Shown one piece after another: positions 9,242 to 20,718 of a DNA stretch of 64,000 bases. This DNA comes from Cristatella mucedo. Lineage: Eukaryota; Bryozoa; Phylactolaemata; Cristatellidae. The notes beneath the pieces are model-generated. The model saw only the letters and a list, made by a program, of their open reading frames with translations, was not told where the DNA came from and did not search any database. Location: positions 10,347,501 to 10,411,500 of the forward strand of contig WPIO01000004.1 in assembly GCA_009760855.2 (NCBI GenBank). Direction: 5' to 3'. Position 1 is the first letter of the stretch, and the number at the start of each line of letters is the position of its first letter. The position numbers were made by a program, and so were the translations under genes.

Positions 9242-12229
9242 ATGGCGGCGGCGGCGAGCAAGCGAACGAGTTCGCGCTCTGGCGGCGCTCGCTCCCACCG
9301 CCCGCCGCCAGCTGCTGCTTCGGCAGAACGTCACAACAATGGAACACCGGCCGTCGCGCGCAGCTACACACAAGCACGGCCCAACAATTCCCTCCAGCAG
9401 CCGATGAGCGGCTCAGACCCGAACCCTGCTGGCGGCGGCAGCGGCGGCGGCAGCGGCCTAAACGCCGACGCGTCTCCGACGAAGCGGAGACGCAGATCGA
9501 GGTCGCGGTCACCCGCCGTGGATGATAACGCAGCCCAGGCGGCGGCGACGACCGTCCCCGGCGCTGTGACGAGCGCTGGGTCGGTTGCCGCCGCCTGGGC
9601 CGATGCCGCGCCGCCCTCGCCCAGCCCCAATACTGCCGGCTCACGCGACGTCGCCGCGCCCGCTGCGGCGGCGCCGGACAACGACGGCGGCAGCTTGGCG
9701 GGATTAGCCGCCGCCTCCGCCGCCGGCGGCTCGCCGGAGTCTGCCGAGCCGAAGCGCCGCAGTCGAAGGTCGAGGTCGAGAGAGCCGGGCGCGAGCTCCG
9801 CCGCCGTCGCCGCCGGGTCGGCTGCCGACGGTCAGGCGGCAGGCGTCGGATCGCAGCCGCAGCCGAATACGCCCGGCGCGGACGCCGCAGCAGCTGCCGC
9901 CGCCCCCGCCGCGGCAGATCCTGCTGCGACGGTGGCGGCGGTCAAGCCGATGGACGACGGCGCCGTCGCGGCAGCGTCCGATGCTGAGCAGCTGGACGTC
10001 GTCGACGGCCCTCAGCTCGCGGCAGCCGAGTCGTCCACGGGCTCCACGAGACGCCGGCGTCGGTCCAAATCTCGGGATCCCGCCACCGCTGGTAGCGACG
10101 CTGCGTCCACGGCCGCCGCCGCCGCCGCTCTGGCGGCCAACAGCGATGCTGGCAGCGCTCCGGCCGCGGTCGCGAGCCCCGCGGCAGACGGCGGATTGGC
10201 CGCAAACCAGGAGGCGACCGTCGAGCAGGAGGCAGGTGCCGCGGACCGGAAGCCGTCTGCCACGGACGCCCAGTCTCCGCCCGGTACGCGGCGGCGGCGG
10301 CACCGAAGCCGCTCCAGCACGCCCGAGCCGCAGGCCAGCGGTGCGGCGGCGCCCGATGGCGCCGTCGCCTCGTCGACCGCGACCGGAGCCGCGAATCAGA
10401 CGGCGCATAGCGCGGCGGCGACGGCAGCGGCGGCGAAGCCGAGCTCCGACGGCACTCCGCCTAGCGTCGCCGCCGACGCGTCCCTAACCGTCGAGCCGAA
10501 ACGGAGGCGGAGGCGGTCGAAATCACGAGACCAGAGCGCCACTGGTAGAGAGAACTCGTCCTCTGTCGTCGCACAGGTGCACGGCGCGGCCAGCGTCGGA
10601 GGCGGCATCGCCGCGGCGCCCGCGGTAACGGTCACCTCGGATAGTAACGAGGCCGTTGCCCAGGCGGCGGCGGCAGCGTCGGCTTCTGCGCATAACGGCG
10701 AAGAAGCGGCGGCGGCGAAGCGGTCTGAGCCCGGCAAGCGCCGAAGGCGCTCGAGATCGAAGGGATCTCAAGGCGCCGCATCCATTTCCGCCTTGGACAT
10801 TCAAACTAGCGGCTCGAGCGACGGTTCCCAGGTGGCGCTCGGCGAAGGAGCGCCCGCGCAGGCGAGCGGCCCGGCGATTGCGGCGGCGGCCGCCGCCGCC
10901 GGCGCGAATCGGGACGCACTCGGTGGTGCGGCCAGCGTGGCGGACAACGCCCAGCTTGGCGCTACGCTGACGAGAACGGGCCAAAATGACTCAGCAAGCG
11001 CCATCGCCGTGACGGAGTCGGGACGGCGCCATCGCAGGAGGTCCAAATCCAGAGAGCCTGCGGACGCCGCCGCCGCCGGAGCGAGTGCCGCCGCACCGCA
11101 GAGCTCTGCATCAAACGCAGCCGCCGCCGCCGCCGCTGATGCTAGACCGGACTCCGCCGCCGCTGCCGCCGCCGCCGCCACCAGCGGCCCAACCGGCTTG
11201 CCGGGCTCCGGCGGAGCGGCGCCCGACGCCGCCAACGCAGCCGAAGGTGCGGCGAAAGCGTCTGCCGGAGCCTCCGGTTCGGCGGCTGACGCGGAAACCG
11301 GACGACGCCGGAGGCGGTCAAAGTCCAGAGACGCGTCAGCAGCCGACAAACCCGCAGAGCCGGTACCCGCGCAGGAGTCAGCCAAATCTCGGATCGACGC
11401 AGCCCCGTCGGCGACGAGCGAGGCGGCGCCCGCCGTGCGCAGCGGCGGCGGCGGCTCTGAAGCTGCAGGCAGCACCGAGCCGGCCAAGCTCGAGCCCGAA
11501 GCGTCGGGAGCGTCGGGTAAGCGGCGGCGGCGACGCTCTGCCTCCAAAGAAAGCAGCAGCCAGCAGCCGCTGCAGACGACAGAGGCTCAGACCGCTGGCG
11601 GAACAGCTGCCGCTCCACAGGAAGCGGGGAAGCGAGGAGGCGTGGCAGCGGCGGAGAGTAAAGCTGCGACGGCGACGGTCGGCGGCAGCATCGACAATGA
11701 GAATAAGGACGCGGCAGACGAGAGCGGTGCGGTAAAGGCTGACGGCGCCGCAGACGCCTCTGCTCCATCGGGATCGAGCAGACGGCAGCGCCGGCGCTCA
11801 GGCTCGAAGGATGGCAGCTCGCAAGACGCTGCAGCGAACAAATCCAAGGCGGACATCAAAACCGATGGCGCTGCGTCTGCGCCGGCCGCCGAGAGCAGGG
11901 CGTCGGATGACGACCGGAAGCGGACGGAAGCCGCCGCCGGCCAGACGGCGGCGAGCGGGTCGGACGGAAAGGATGCTGGCGGCCAGACGAGCGGCGCCGA
12001 CGCGGCTGGATCGGGCAGACGACGGCGCCGGCGCTCCGGCTCGAAGGAAGGCAGCTCGCAAGACGCTGCAGCGGACAAATCCCAGTCGTCGGACCTCAAG
12101 ACGGACGGCGCGGTGCCGCCGCCGGCCGCGGCCGGCCCGGCTGAAGCAGCGGCGGTTGTCGGGGGTGCTTCGGCTAAAGCGGCGACCGGCGGCGAAGACG
12201 CAGAGCGACCCGCGGACGCTGCGAGCCGA

Positions 12230-12285
<56 letters not shown>

Positions 12286-14272
12286 TCAGGCGAGCGTCAC
12301 CGATGCACCCGGCGGCGGCGGCGGCACCGCAGCGACTGCGTCGGGAAGACGGCGGCGGCGGCGTTCTGCTTCCAAGGAAGGCGCGACCAGCTCCTCTCGC
12401 GCGGACGCCGCCTCAGACTCTCGCGCGGAGGCCGCTGCCGCCAACGTCGCAGAGGTCGGCGGCGGCGGCGTCCAGCCCGAAGCCGTTGGTCCTGAAAGGG
12501 CGAGCGGCGGCGGCCAGCCGGCGGCTGCGGCGGCAAGAAGCGAGGCTGCCAGCTACCTGCCCAATGTGGCTTCGACGGAGCCCGCGGGCCCTTCAAAGGC
12601 GCCGACGCCGACGGAGGGCGCGCCGCGACGACGGCGAAGGTCGAGGTCCAAGGAGAGCCGAGCGGAAGGCAGCGCGTCTAAGGTCGACGGTCCACCTGTG
12701 CAGCAGAGCTCGCAGATCGCGACGTCGCCGACGACCGACTCCTCCGCCGCTATGGATAGGACGCAGCCGCGGCGGCAGCAGCAGCAGCTAGGGTCGGACG
12801 AGGCGGAAGCGAAGGTAGCAGGAGCGGCGTCCGCAGCCGCTGGCGTGGCCTCGGCAATGGCAGCGGCGCCACATTCGCCGCCGGCTGCAGAGAAGGGCCG
12901 GGAGCCGCCAGGGGGCGCGTCAAAGTCCGCTTTCGTCGACGGAAGCGAACGGATGCTCGTCGTCGGCGGCAGCGAGCTCGCAGTAGTGGGCACGCAGCTG
13001 AAGGCGAGCGCGTCCGACATGAGCTGGTCGAGCGGCGCCAGCGGAAGCGGCGCAGCCTCGAACGACGACACGATGCCGGAGCGCAGTCCGTCGGCGGCCG
13101 ACGGCGCGTCGGCGGCGCAGCTGCTTCTGCGCCGCGCTCCCGGGGCCGTCGTGACCGTGGACACTACGACTACAGAGGAGATACAGTTCAGCCTCGACAG
13201 CCGATGTAACGAGTTCACGCATGTCGCCGCCGCGTCCACGCCCGTAGAACGCCTACTGGCGCTCGACTCGGCGGCGGCAGCGGCCGCCGCAACTCCAGCT
13301 GCGGCGCGGCAGCGAGGCCGGTCGCCGACGCCGCGGCTCCGCTTCGCGAAGCCGTCGCCGCAGGCGGCCGTCGGCGTCGAGAGCAGCATGCCGCGAGAGA
13401 CGCCGTCTTACGTGCAGCGCGCGCCGCCACAGTCGAACGGAACGACGGGCGCCCGAGGGTTTTCCCTCGGCGGCGTACACTCGCCCGCTCGCTCGAGCGG
13501 CGCGGGCGCGACGTCGCCGCATCCGGCGCGCCAGCCGCAGCCGTCGTCGCCGCGCTGGCTCGACGCCTCCTTGTTCAGCGGCCTCGCGGCCCTCGCCGCG
13601 CAAACGACCTACGCCGCCGGCGCGCGCGCTGACGCGAGGCGCGGCGAGTCGCCGCCGCCGAGGCGGCGGTCGCCGCGTGCGTCGGCCGCGTTCGCGGACG
13701 CTTCCGCCAGCGCCGCCGCGGCCTCGGCTGCGGCGGCGCCAGCAGCCGAGCGCGGCGACGATGACGACGACGACGACCAGTGGATCTTCCTCAGCACGGA
13801 GCTGACCTTTCACTGCGCTCTCATGCTGCTCAGCAACTTCGCCTCGCTCGGACGCCTGCGAACGCTCAGCGTCCAGCGAGCGACCATCGAAGACGTCGAG
13901 AGCGGCGGCGGCGGCCGGCTCAGCTTCGGCTCGGACGAGCAGACGGCGCTGTACGCGTTCGCCAAGACGGTGCCCGCCGCGCTTCGCATGCTGATGCTGC
14001 GCGCGTGCAACGTGCCCGAACGCTGCTGGCCGGACTCAGGCGCCGGCCGCGCGGGCGGCAGCAACGAGCGGAAGACGGCCTACGAACAGCTGGCCGGCGC
14101 GCCGTTCCGCCTCTGTGACGACGCGGTGGCGGCGCGGCGCTACTGGTGCGAGTTCGACCGCCTCTATCCGCACTACTGCGTCGAGCGCGCCGTGCAGGAG
14201 CACGAGGAGAGCGGCCAGAGCGAGGCGAGCCTCGATTCCATGATGATCGTCTTCAGGAACAACTTCCGAGAG
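9242..14272 (+). CDS. Giant basic-module protein with conserved C-terminal domain, paralogue 2, exon 1
   Basis: The ATG at 9242 is the first in frame after a stop at 9215-9217 and has A at -3 and G at +4. The exon gives 1677 codons. Residues 1-1130 are Ala/Ser/Gly/Asp-rich and carry 13 basic modules of the type (K/R)RRRRS(K/R)SR, near residues 81, 171, 269, 349, 419, 499, 594, 686, 759, 846, 926, 1035 and 1129. RRRRS fits basophilic-kinase (R-x-x-S) sites and a nuclear-localisation signal, by inference only. A run of 18 Ala, all GCC, lies at residues 997-1014. After an acidic GDDDDDDDQW (about 1504) comes the domain shared with paralogue 1: SVQRATIEDVE, YAFAKTVPAALRMLMLRACNVP, YEQLAGAPFRLC, ARRYWCEFDRLYPHYC and MIVFRNNFRE. 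The exon ends at GAG|GTTCGT. The intron is 14273-17415 (3143 bp, phase 0). Function unknown; I do not recognise the domain. Confidence 0.88.
12230..12283 (+). repeat. Pure (GCC)18 tract encoding 18 alanines
   Basis: Eighteen consecutive GCC codons lie in frame inside paralogue 2. The absence of synonymous interruption implies recent slippage rather than old selected polyalanine. Confidence 0.9.
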
Positions 14273-14579
14273 GTTCGTTCCAGCGTTCGCGGCGCCGGCT
14301 CCGATAGTCGCTCCGCTCTCCAGCGCTCTCAGCACTCTCCGCCGCTCTCCGCCGCTAGTCGCTGGCTGGCGGAGAGCGGCGCCGCCCACGCCCCTGCCGC
14401 ACGCTGCCCTGCTGGTGGCCGGTGACGCGGTCGTTAGTTCAGCGACGTCGCGAGAGCGAACGCTGGCCAGCGGCCCTCCGCGGTTTCGTTCCTTCGGATA
14501 CAATGAAAGTGGCGATTGAAATCGAATCGCTGAATGTAGACTCGCAGCCAGGACTTCTTCGTGAGACATTTAATGTTAA

Positions 14580-14745
14580 GGGCCGTCGATAGCGCATGAG
14601 GTAAGGCGCTTGCTTTTCACGACCGAGGTCGCGGGTTGGAATCCTGCCGTGGGCTGTCCTTTAATGCCAACTGCAAGCGGTTGTAATAGCCGTTAAAGCT
14701 TTTCTGCCGCTATACAAATGAGGCCGTAAAATCGGCTAATGTAAT
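14580..14745 (+). mobile_element. SINE B (tRNA-derived) in the intron of paralogue 2
   Basis: The copy has a tRNA-like head with a B-box-like GGTTGGAATCC and a body shared with six other copies in the window: CCAACTGCAAGCGG, a conserved TCTGCCGCTATACAAATGAGG and a final AAATCGGCTAATG. It lies in the sense orientation in the 3.1-kb intron. Confidence 0.75.
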
Positions 14746-15275
14746 AATGTTGACAGTAATAACTCTTTTGTTTAGCGCCTCACGAGAATCGTATGCAGGC
14801 GCTTCACAGCAAAAGAAGCCGCAATGTCCGGCGGAGTTAATAGTCCAGTCCATGCAAGCATGCAAAAGCTCTCACAAGTGCCACGCCCAGACAAGCACGC
14901 ACGAGCGCACGCGAAAAAAAGACCTGTTCACTGAGTCGCTATGCAGAAGCATGTCGGTTTTGCAGGCCTTAAGGTTTTCGCGTGAACGTCTATGGGTGAA
15001 AAGTAATGTAGAGGAAAGGTTGCATGCCTCGTGCACACAGCGGCGTACAAGCCTTGACTGCTATCGTAGGCATAAAAGAATTGCCTGCTGCTGGTTTCGA
15101 ACTCTCAACCTGGCGCTCGAACAGAGCCTTACCCCGACGTTGTGACCGCGAGGCTAAGACCCTGGGGTCAGTGAGAGACCGACGAAGTGCAAGAAAGGAC
15201 GGAGCAATTTGCTGCGGCCAGGCGAGTTGCTTAGGCGGCGGCGGCAACCTCGCCTCGCTGGTGGCCGCCGCCGCC

Positions 15276-15460
15276 TTAAATAAATAATTACCAGCTGATT
15301 TAACAGCGTCTTTTGCACAGCGAGAGAAGAGCCTTGACGGCTATCAAGTGACCGCTTGAAGTGGCAATAAAGAATTGCCCACCGCAGGATTTGAGCCCAC
15401 GACCTCAGGACTGAGGTCGCGAAGAGCACCCGTCTTACCTAGTGTGCCATCACGGCTCGC
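15276..15460 (-). mobile_element. SINE B, antisense copy in the intron of paralogue 2
   Basis: This is the reverse complement of the SINE B pattern: AGCTGATTTAACAGC, AGAGCCTTGACGGCTATC, CACCGCAGGATTTGAGCCC, and CCATCACGGCTCG at the 5' end. It shows that the intron of paralogue 2 was enlarged by insertions. Confidence 0.75.
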
Positions 15461-16227
15461 CAAAGGCGCCGAGTGCCCCTCATTTCACCGCAGTCGCTCT
15501 AGACTGCGGCTGGCGAACGCGAATCAGCTCCGTGAATTCGCCTCACACTCGCAGGGTCCCGGCTAGCATCAGAGGCGAAGCCACGGGGATGGCGGAGTGG
15601 GAGCTGGCACCCCCTGATCTGGTAGGTGAGAGCCGAGTTCGACACCCGGCGAGGCGGCCAGCGGCCGCGCCTGCTTGGCCACGCTGCATTCTACAACTGA
15701 CGAAACATCACGAAATGGTCTATCCGATTGGCCATTTTGGCGTCATTTCCGCGAGTTTTCGCTTGAAGCAGGCATTAGGGGGACGGCCCCAGACCCCCTT
15801 TACAGGGGGCTCCTCCCAGACCCCCTTTGTCACCCCGGGCACCAATCCCGGCTTTGCCTCGGGCTGGCATCGTTGGCTTGGAGAAGTTGGGCAATAGCTA
15901 CGACTTATGGAGCTTCGAGGCAAAATCCTAATTATTTATATCTAGTTTTATTAAATTATTTACATTTATTTATAGCCATATGTATCCATTAATATATTCA
16001 GCGAAAATGGCTTGGAGGAAGTCGTCGTGGGCGTGGGCCCACGTGGGGACGGGGGTCCAGAGTCCAATTTTCATGAACTTTGGTACGAATGGAAGCGGTG
16101 GCCGTTCGGTGGAGCCAGGTGACATTCACCTCACCAAGACTGCGGGTCTAAGGGATGTTGGCTGTAGGATGTGGAGCTAGGTTAGAGGTCGCTGTCCTGG
16201 AGTACGGTACTCACACCGCGAGACCCC

Positions 16228-16300
16228 AGTAGGCAATTCTAAATGCCTTGTGCAAGCGGGGTGCTAGATGTTAAGGCTCTTCTGTCTCTAGGAGCAGCTC
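16228..16300 (+). mobile_element. Possible SINE B remnant
   Basis: Only the middle of the SINE B pattern is recognisable (GTGCAAGCGG followed by TTAAGGCTCTTCTG). It is short and diverged. Confidence 0.3.
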
Positions 16301-16859
16301 GCTGCCAGTGGACTCGCTTCGCTGAGACATAGTAGTTCCCTCATGGAAGACAACGCTGCGCCAACTTGCCGCTTGACGGAAGTGCGCCATCTTGCCAAGT
16401 GACGGACTTTCTCGCTTTAATCTGCCGCTATGGAAAGAGCCATCTCTATCGGCCGAAATTAACTGTTCGCTTTACTCTTGCTGTGAGCCAGAAACAGGGG
16501 CTTCAATGCACTGATTTTTGACCGCGAGGGCACACATGTTCTAGACAAAAATCCGGATATTAACGTTCGCCTAGCCCACACCGCCTTTTTGTCCTCTACT
16601 AACCATCAAGCGCCGACTGCTCCGAGTGCGGATTTATGAGTCAATAGCTTACGTCCATGAAAAATAACGGAAAATTTTATTTCTCTTTGCAATGCAGACC
16701 CGTAAGCTGGTAAACCAGTAAGCTTGCTGCACTTGGTCAAAGACCCGAACGAGCCCACGATCACGTGGTAGTGAAGTGTGCGGGCGCACATTACTTTCAG
16801 TCTCTTCCCGCTGTTGACTTTGTCACACGCGAGGCGTTCCTCGAGCTTTTAAATATATA

Positions 16860-16995
16860 TACAATTCATTTGTATGGCGCCATAAGAGAACTTAATCTCT
16901 ATTCAGGAGCTTCACAAATGCCACGGGGCTCGAGCCCACAACCTCGGCCAGATCTTGATCGGGGCGAGCGCCTTAACCACTGGGTCGAACCAGCG
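16860..16995 (-). mobile_element. SINE A (tRNA-derived), antisense, in the intron of paralogue 2
   Basis: The reverse complement shows the SINE A landmarks: a tRNA-like head with GGTTAAGGCGCTCGCCCCGA, a B-box-like GGGCTCGAGCCC, GTGAAGCTCCTGAATAGAG, and a tail ATTAAGTTCTCTTATGGCGC followed by an A/T-rich ATACAAATGAATT end. Confidence 0.8.
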
Positions 16996-17415
16996 GGGCG
17001 TTGACAGCTTGATGCTCTTGCGACTCTTCTTCGTCGGTCTTTTCCTGTTGTGCACTTAATTTAATCGCGCGAGACACATGATCCCTTGAGCTTCGGCAGT
17101 GTGAGGCCGGCTGTCTTCCGCCGTTGCTTGCTTTGCTCGCTGTTGCCCGCGATAGTTTCGTTCCAGATTCGTTGCTATGAAAGACTCTGCCGTGCACAAA
17201 GTCGGACTGCGGTTCGGCAGCTCGGGCACGCGCGTGAGAACCGACGGGCGATGGCCGTTTCTCTTGCCGGTCGCCGAGCGTAGGGCGGGAGGCGAACCGG
17301 AGCGATAGGATAGCGCTTGCTTCCTGGCGGTGAGGCCGACCGTCGCGTCGCCGCTCGAAGAGCGCTCCTGCGGTGCGACCCTGTCCAGTCGTCGTCCGGC
17401 GCCTCGTCGTTCTAG

Positions 17416-17739
17416 GCGATTGAATTGACGGTGACGGCCGGCGCGGCGCAGACGCGCGGCCGAACGTTTCGAAGTCACGCCAGCGTTCTGTGCGTGCTGA
17501 GAGAGGTCGCTCCCGGCGAGCCGACGTTCTGGATGACGCTCTTGCGCAACATCCTGATCAATGGCGATCGCGCGGTCACCGACCACTTTGGCAAATTGAG
17601 AAGCATCGCGGAGCTGCCGGCCTTCCAGCCAATCCCGCACGGCCTGGAGAGCAGCGTCAGCCGCCTGTTCACGGCGCTGAGCGCCACCGGCGACAGAGAT
17701 GCCAGCTCGCCGGAAAAGAAACAGGGACAGGGCTCGTAG
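17416..17739 (+). CDS. Giant basic-module protein, paralogue 2, exon 2 (C-terminus)
   Basis: The acceptor TTCTAG is at 17410-17415. The exon continues in phase 0 with AIELTVTAGAA, FRSHASVLCVLREVAPGEP, TFWMTLLRNIL, AVTDHFGKLRS and VSRLFTALSA, and stops at 17737-17739 (107 residues; whole protein 1784). It parallels exon 2 of paralogue 1 in start, phase, motif order and end. The donor GTTCGT of exon 1 is weaker than that of paralogue 1, but the homology fixes the join. No AATAAA is seen close behind the stop. Confidence 0.85.
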   Translation, partial: AIELTVTAGAAQTRGRTFRSHASVLCVLREVAPGEPTFWMTLLRNILINGDRAVTDHFGKLRSIAELPAFQPIPHGLESSVSRLFTALSATGDRDASSPEKKQGQGS

Positions 17740-20435
17740 CGGCAGCCGCGGCAGCTCCGCCGCCGCAGCAGCTGCCCGGCACTGCCGGCTGGCTAACGAC
17801 GACGACGACAGCGAGCGCGATCGCTGCGGCTGCAGAAAAAGAGACGCGCAGACCGAGCCCTTCGCTGTGTCGGCGTCAGAGTTGTGTTCGCTGTGTCAGC
17901 GCTGCATCTCGAGCTGAATAGATGCCGCGGCGGCCGCCGCGAGAGGCCCCGGGCGCGCGAGGTCGCAGCGTCGGACTCGATTGGCTCGGCGAGCTCAGCG
18001 CTTGAGCACCAGTGTAGTTGACGCGCCTCAGCGGCCGCAGCCGAGCGAGGGGAGGGGCGACTGCGGCGATGCGGCTAGTCGTGTAAGCCGCGGTTTCGAA
18101 CGCGCTCCTCGGGACTCTGCGACTGGGCTGGGCCAGTTTCCACTGGCATCCGCCCACTTGAGAGCGTTCACTGTCTGCGTCAAGCCTCTCGGGGCAAAAT
18201 CCTGCGAACGCTACACTGAGAACTTCGGGCCGCTAATCCTCAGATTGTTGTCGCAGCGGTGAAACTGACGTTCCAGTCGCTCAACAGTGCGTCGCCCGAA
18301 TAGGCCCTTTTCCGCGAGTCACTGCTGCTTGGCTGCAGACTTGGTACGACCGCCAGGCCAATCTATGCTAGGCCAATCCATCGCTGCTTTCGTTCTCCTA
18401 CCTTGGTGGGGTAACGAGAAACTTCCGACGATCGCCGCACGCCATCTTGCACGGGCTGACAAGACTGTCAGAGGAGAGACGCACCTTCCGGCGCACCCAT
18501 GACGACTTCCGATGCAGGACCTAGGGTGAGACTGAACGCCGGCCGCCCATTGAAAATGGCATCAGCAATCCGCACACATCGCTCTTTAGGTGCCGCGAAC
18601 CATTCCGCCAATCCGCCGACAATCCACCAGAGGTCTGCAGCGCGAAGCTCTAATTGCGACTCCAAATGGCAGCACACTGCTTACGGTGCGTTTCCCACCG
18701 GATGTCGCGAAATCGCGCGTGCATGCCTTCTTGCGGAGTGGGGTGCAATGGATTGCAAGATTGGCCTAGGCCACTCTCGAAACCCGTGGCGGCGGCAATT
18801 CAAAGTGCACGCTGCTTAATGTTCAATCACAATTGAAGCTTGGCGCTGCCTTTGTCCGGCGGTTTTTTGTGGCGAATTTGCAGCGATCGATTGCACTGGA
18901 TTTCGGTGGATTTTGGCCGTAGTGGCCTTCTCAGCCCGTCTGAACGAGACTGCCTGTGCGAAATTCGGTGCCCTGTCATACGCAAGCAAAGTGCGAGTTT
19001 CTCGGAGCCGATGTCTGGCGGATTTTTGGTGGATTGCATTCAGTTAGGGTAGTTCATCGAGTCCCTGAGCAGCTAGGGATTGAAGAATTAGTCGCTGCAA
19101 ATAAAAGAAAATGCGGAGATAACGTGTGAAAATTGTCGAGAAAAGTGAACTTAAATGCGAGCTCTCGTTGAATGCTTGAACCGCCATTTTTTCTTCTCTC
19201 TTACGATTCTGCCAATGCTTCCTATGTTAAAGCACCTAGATGGCCACCAACTCCCACTCGGGGCCTACGCAAACCCGATACCCGTATACCGTATACCGTG
19301 CCAATTACAGTCCGTACATTCCGCATGCAAAGATGGCGAGGCTACGGACGCATACTGTTTGCGCCAGGGGTCTTTGCCCCATCGAAAATGGGCGCCCAGC
19401 GCTATCTTCATCCACATCTCATCTGAAAGCAGCATTCGGGGAGGCGCAAGGTGAATCGGCTCGTTTAAAGAAGTGGATTAGTGACCAACTTGGAATGACG
19501 CTCGCGACTATGCCAAACGTTTGCTGCTTCTTACCGGGTCTGGCCCAAGAGCAAGGTGCTCACCTATGATGACCATGGTCGCGAGCTCGAGCCCTGCGTC
19601 AGATGCAAAGCACCTGGTTGGAGATTAAGCTATCTTCGGTGGCTGAAAAAAATTAATTATAGTGTTTATAATATTCATGCACTGCTGCCAAGTCTGTCAA
19701 ATTCGTCAAACTTCGGAGCCGTGATTGTCGGCGTGGCGTAATAAGCGGAGCTTCTGCTTCTTCCTGTTTCTGCCATGTCAAGCCCGTCCGACTTTCGGTT
19801 CGTCAGCCGAGGGCAGAAGAGATTACGGCTGATCATGAATGCATTGTCTCAGTGTCAAAGGAGGAAGTTATGTCAATCTGGCCAGCGGCCTGGCACACTT
19901 CCATTCACGAGCTTGCCTTGCCATACGACGAGGGAGTCCGTCGTGCCGATCGTTGATTGAGCCGCGAGAAATTTCGCGAACGTCAAGGTAATTTACACGT
20001 TAATACTCTAGCTAATCTCCATAGCTTCAACTTCAAATTGCGGATATAATCGTAACAAGACCTGAGAGTCGATACTCTGCCGCACCGATAGACAAGCACT
20101 GAGCGTGCGGCAAGGTCAAAACAGGAATCCGGAAGTCATTGTAAAGAACAGCGGCGGATTGTCTTGAAGCAAGTCACTTCATCTTTTGTCCTGAAAGTGG
20201 TGCAATCGGCTGCAGCTGCAATTGATAAAGGCATCATTATGTCGGGTGACATCCGATCTGGTCATCACTGGCACTGCTCTGCGTCGCAGTCGGGGTCCTA
20301 CTAGTTTTACCCAGGCGGCAAATGAGATCAAGTTAGCTAAGTTAAACTGCGAAACGCCAAATGTCCTCTCAGAGAAATAGCTGAACGTGCAGTCGCAATC
20401 TGCTGGTATTTCTGCTGGCGATTAGGTCTCACCGC
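17740..20435. other. Gene-free stretch after paralogue 2
   Basis: The first few hundred bases are GC-rich and probably 3' untranslated. An imperfect direct repeat (GTCYGGCGG followed by T-rich GTGG) occurs near 18850 and 19010. I see no gene or clear mobile element. Confidence 0.4.
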
Positions 20436-20718
20436 GATGAGAGCATGAAACGATGAGACCATGTAGCGATGACAGCATGAAACGATGAGAGCTGGTTTGG
20501 TCTAGCGGTTAAGGTGCTCGCCCGACCAAGGTCTGACGGAGGCCGTGGGCTCGAGCCCCGAGGCATATGTGAAGCGTCTGAATAGAGATTAAGTTCTCTT
20601 GGGGCGCAATATAAATGAATTATTTATAGAGCATGAAGCGATGAGAGCATGAAGCGATGAGAGCATGTAGCGATGAGAGCATGAAGCGATGAGAGCAACC
20701 GATGATAGCATGAAGAGC
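20436..20718. repeat. 16-bp minisatellite interrupted by a SINE
   Basis: The unit GATGAGAGCATGAAGC recurs with period 16 from 20436 to about 20490 and again from about 20628 to 20718, about 8-9 units in all. SINE A separates the two halves. Confidence 0.85.
20488..20627 (+). mobile_element. SINE A inside the 16-bp minisatellite
   Basis: This is the clearest sense copy. The head is GAGCTGGTTTGGTCTAGCGG (A-box-like), then GGGCTCGAGCCC (B-box-like), GAGGCATATGTGAAGCG, TGAATAGAGATTAAGTTCTC and TTGGGGCGC with an ATAAATGAATTATT tail. Both flanks are the same tandem repeat, so a target-site duplication cannot be distinguished. Confidence 0.85.

Noticed and set aside
11142-13813. Several antisense frames up to 278 codons inside paralogue 2
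   Set aside because: They mirror Ala- and Arg-rich codons of the sense gene and contain no recognised motif.
15588-15660. tRNA-like stretch with GATGGCGGAGTGGGAGC and GAGTTCGACACCC
   Set aside because: It resembles a tRNA with A- and B-box-like parts, but I could not pair an acceptor stem or find an anticodon arm. Possibly the head of another SINE family.
15775-15845. CCCCCTTT / GGGGG short inverted and direct repeats
   Set aside because: Short, local and imperfect; no context suggests a function.
20488-20560. tRNA gene in the SINE A head (and in other SINE A and B heads)
   Set aside because: A and B boxes are present, but acceptor and anticodon stems do not pair and the body continues into the SINE; these are tRNA-derived repeats.
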